NCBI RefSeq assembly: GCF_964340395.1
Contig: NC_135564.1
Span: 9,211,361 to 9,275,360, forward strand
DNA length: 64,000 bases
Reading direction: 5' to 3'
Origin: Glandiceps talaboti
Lineage: Eukaryota; Hemichordata; Enteropneusta; Spengelidae
The notes under the pieces are model-generated. The model saw nothing but the letters and a program-made list of their open reading frames with translations, was not told the origin of the DNA and ran no database searches. Positions 61,490-64,000 of the stretch are shown piece after piece. Each line of letters opens with the position of its first letter. The first letter of the stretch is position 1. The position numbers and the translations under genes are program-made.

Positions 61490-61770
61490 CTAATGTCAGA
61501 CATTTGTGATGTCATGAAGTGCTAGCAAACTAAGGATTTTATGTACACTGAGGTCTGACAAATATAGCTTTCACTTTCCTACACCAAATGCATTACCAAT
61601 ACATATGTAAATGTAAGACATTTGTGACTTCATGAAAGTGCAAAAAAATTCAGAATGTTGTGGAATGCTTAGATGTAATCAATATGCTTTCAGTTCCAAA
61701 ACCATACATATTTAAACCTATAGTGTCAGGCATTTGTGACTTCATGAAACATTGGCTTGGTTTAGTGAAA
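61490..61770. repeat. About 115-bp tandem repeat overlapping ORF start
   Basis: GACATTTGTGAxxTCATGAA recurs at about 61498, 61617 and 61729. Blocks such as ATATGCTTTCAGTTCC and ATATAGCTTTCACTTTCC precede the last two. Confidence 0.75.
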
Positions 61771-62208
61771 GCCAAACAAAATGATGTTTCTCATATAAGT
61801 GACATTGCAAGAAGATTCCCACAGAATGAAGTTGTTGTTAGCGAACGACACAGGAAGACAAGGAGAAAGAAGGAAAATAAAAGAAAAGTAAGAAGATGGA
61901 AAGAGAAAAGAACAATTAGTCAAGCAAAAAGACTGTTGTTAACTGTTTTTAGTGAGCAACTTGTGGATAAGGTTGTAGGAAAATACAGCCAGAAGGCAAC
62001 TACCAAAGTTAGTGCAAAGTCACAGATGAAAAAACACTTAACACCACACAGACATCTAAATGCTTTACAATATTTAGTACAGATAGATGCATTTGATGAT
62101 GCTGAGGAGGGAAATAGTTTAATTTCACTGGTTTTAGATAGAAAGAAAGACAAGTCTTGCCTCACATCTTCAGACTCTAGTGAGTCTGAGAGTGAAACTC
62201 AAGAATAG
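61660..62208 (+). CDS. Transposon-internal hypothetical protein, 182 codons
   Basis: The only substantial frame within the TIR element. The first 35 codons come from the 115-bp tandem repeat, so translation may really begin later or the repeat may be coding. Residues about 62-90 are strongly basic (RHRKTRRKKENKRKV). A helix-like KRLLLTVFSEQLVDKVVGKY and a KKHLTPHRHLNALQYL segment follow, and the end is acidic and Ser-rich (SSDSSESESETQE). Basic-then-acidic composition suits a nucleic-acid-binding accessory protein. No transposase motif was recognised. AATAAA follows 14 bp after the stop. Function unknown. Confidence 0.5.
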   Translation: MECLDVINMLSVPKPYIFKPIVSGICDFMKHWLGLVKAKQNDVSHISDIARRFPQNEVVVSERHRKTRRKKENKRKVRRWKEKRTISQAKRLLLTVFSEQLVDKVVGKYSQKATTKVSAKSQMKKHLTPHRHLNALQYLVQIDAFDDAEEGNSLISLVLDRKKDKSCLTSSDSSESESETQE

Positions 62209-62393
62209 TGTCAAGGAAAGAAATAAAACACCTATCTAAATTAATCTGGCCAGACGTTTTTGTATTGACATTTTTCACCAAAAGGTCACTTTTTAATCAC
62301 ATAAATTACAGGTCCTATGCTAGTATATTACCATATATATATATGTATCCTTGATGGTAATTACACACTGAACCTGTTTCCACAGTGCTAAAA

Positions 62394-62470
62394 TGTATGT
62401 ATGTATGTATGTATGTATGTATGTATGTATGTATGTATGTATGTATGTATGTATGTATGTATGTATGTAT
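62394..62470. repeat. (TATG)n microsatellite
   Basis: About 19 GTAT units inside the transposon's right half. Confidence 0.97.
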
Positions 62471-62839
62471 ACATATGTGTGTGTGTAAGTGTGTGTGTGA
62501 ACAACTTGGAGTATATAAGAGTAATTCAGGGTGTATCAAATTAATCTTGAGTAGTGTTTTATGCTTCACTAAATATGTACATACAAACGTACACACTTCC
62601 ATTTTAATACATAAATGAAAGTGTAGACATTCAATATTAAAGGCGATATCAAGTGCTATCTCATGCAATGCTAACTTTTCTAACATATTCATTTTTTTCA
62701 ATGACAAAATATTTCGCGGCCCCCCCTTTCAAACCATGAGAATTTTCATGACCCCCCCTTCAAGCCTCCCATTTTTTTCATGGCCCCCCCAATTTCTCCC
62801 CAGGCCCCCCCTCTGCCGTAAATTCTGTCCGGTCCCTTA

Positions 62840-64000
62840 ATATTACTATTCTTGCCATGTAGCTCAGAGTAGCTGATGGGTATTTAATGGAATAGTTCAA
62901 TTCACGCATCAACGATTACATGGAATCTATTTTAGAATGAAAGGGTGAAAAGTTGATTTTTACAGTATTAGCTATATGATCCATCAAAACAAGCGTAATC
63001 GGTTTGCACATGCGCAGTTTTAAGAACAAATTTACAGACAGCAGATGGGATTCGCCGGGTCGTAAACTTCAAGTGAAAAATGGAACACTGCACTGCTACC
63101 ACGTCAATGTTTCAGTTGATAAAAAACCCCAAGTTTTTGCATTTTCACGAAGTGTTACAATTTCAAAGTAAACGTTCAGTCACTTTAAATGTGACATGGT
63201 AATGTTTTGTGCACAGCTGAGCCAGTTGTTTCTGTTTGATGGAAGTGTGCTTCTACGATCATTCCAGAAATGTTGTGACAAACTGCGTCAAAACTGCTTT
63301 ACACCTTCATATAGAGGGATAACCTACAGTTCATACTTCGGCGTACACCTACGCACAGAGTGTCTCTCCAACGTCTATGATCTACGCAACGATTTAATTT
63401 ATCAAAAGCTAGATTCACGAATTAATTATTAATCTTTGAATTGTCAAAATTCTCTAAACTGAATTGGCATTCAATTTTTCGAGTTTAATAAAAAAAATCA
63501 TATATGTAACATCAAATTGCTACATTTTTGGAGACAGTGTACATACCGTCTATATATATCACAGTCTTTCAAAATAAACATATATTTTTGGATGTTTACA
63601 GCGCATTTATGCCAATTTACCGGTTTGTCGCATTCAATTCCAGTTTATACCGGCCGGTAAAACTAAAAGAATGTTCGTCAGAGTAAAAATGGAAATGCGG
63701 GGGTGATACAATTAAAATAATAGCTACACACATTCTCGCACGTACCCACTTTCTAATTTTAGAATTATTTATAGTTTTTATTTGCAAACACTGGTGTGAC
63801 GTAGCTAAACCTGTTCTGGCGGGAAAAAAATTGGCAAGGGTTATTACTATGACACACGCTCGCTGAAATTGTAGTGCCGGTTTTCTGACAGTGACGTCAC
63901 AACTACACCTTTCAATATCAAAATATTTTGATGACAAATCATTGATTATCACGTGACAACATTTTGTAATATCGTTCACGTGATATTTTGTAATATCGTT
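62840..64000. other. Terminal flank, no gene recognised
   Basis: Frames at 63196-63432 (+) and 63617-63979 (-) are open but lack recognisable motifs and may be chance. The last 60 bases repeat CACGTGATATTTTGTAATATCGTT-like sequence twice. Confidence 0.5.

Larger units (their letters stand above)
60628..62836 (+). mobile_element. TIR DNA transposon, 2.2 kb, TTA target duplication
   Basis: The left end GGGACCGGACAGAATTTACG continues with GCAGGGGGG, CCTGGGGAGAAATT and is repeated as reverse complement at the right end (about 46-bp TIR, nearly perfect). TTA flanks both sides (60625-60627 and 62837-62839), the duplication typical of PIF/Harbinger-type elements. It contains a nested fold-back, a tandem repeat, a 182-codon ORF, a TATG microsatellite and C7-rich subterminal arrays. 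No recognisable DDE transposase frame was seen, so it is probably nonautonomous or carries only an accessory ORF. Superfamily assignment is tentative. Confidence 0.8.

Noticed and set aside
63196-63979. Open frames of 78 and 120 codons near the right edge
   Set aside because: No recognisable motif, no splice partners and AT-rich composition; length is within chance expectation.

Overview
The window is nuclear DNA from an invertebrate animal. Genes are split by GT-AG introns (plus two minor-class introns), microsatellites are abundant (TATG, AT, GT), AT content is high, and several DNA-transposon-like inverted repeats are present. The four recognisable gene families (TDRKH, hinderin/KIAA1328, a Toll-like receptor, NDUFA4) are conserved in bilaterians. 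I cannot fix the phylum; a non-vertebrate deuterostome or a lophotrochozoan fits. There are no prokaryotic features.

Layout. Positions 1-2.8 kb are intergenic repeats. At 2.8-14.5 kb on + lies a TDRKH (Tudor and KH domain, piRNA pathway) orthologue with ten coding exons and an unusually long Ser-rich tail of about 690 residues. Positions 14.5-21.4 kb are intergenic and hold minisatellites, a 330-bp fold-back and a TIR element. At 21.4-40.3 kb on + lies a hinderin (KIAA1328)-like coiled-coil gene with ten coding exons. It has two introns with minor-spliceosome (U12) signatures, one of them AT-AC. Its 7.4-kb second intron contains an intronless Toll-like receptor gene on the opposite strand (24.1-26.9 kb). 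Positions 40.3-44.9 kb are 3' flank and repeats. At 44.9-49.2 kb and 55.6-57.7 kb on - lie two tandem paralogues of the NDUFA4 (COXFA4) family with identical internal exon lengths; the first exon of the second copy was not found. At 60.6-62.8 kb there is a TIR transposon with a TTA target duplication and a 182-codon ORF. A smaller TIR element with a decayed ORF lies in intron 1 of the first NDUFA4-like gene.

The genes do not form one pathway. TDRKH is expected to tether PIWI proteins to mitochondria, the NDUFA4-like proteins belong to the inner-membrane respiratory chain, the TLR is an innate immune receptor, and hinderin is an SMC3-associated/coiled-coil protein.

The most unusual theme is that tandem duplications repeatedly cover splice junctions. 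Three TDRKH exons have their 3' end plus donor duplicated into the following intron (up to six copies). The branch point and acceptor of the hinderin AT-AC intron are the last unit of a 42-bp minisatellite. Exon models were built by hand from splice signals and reading-frame continuity, without homology searches. All domain names come from recalled family features.
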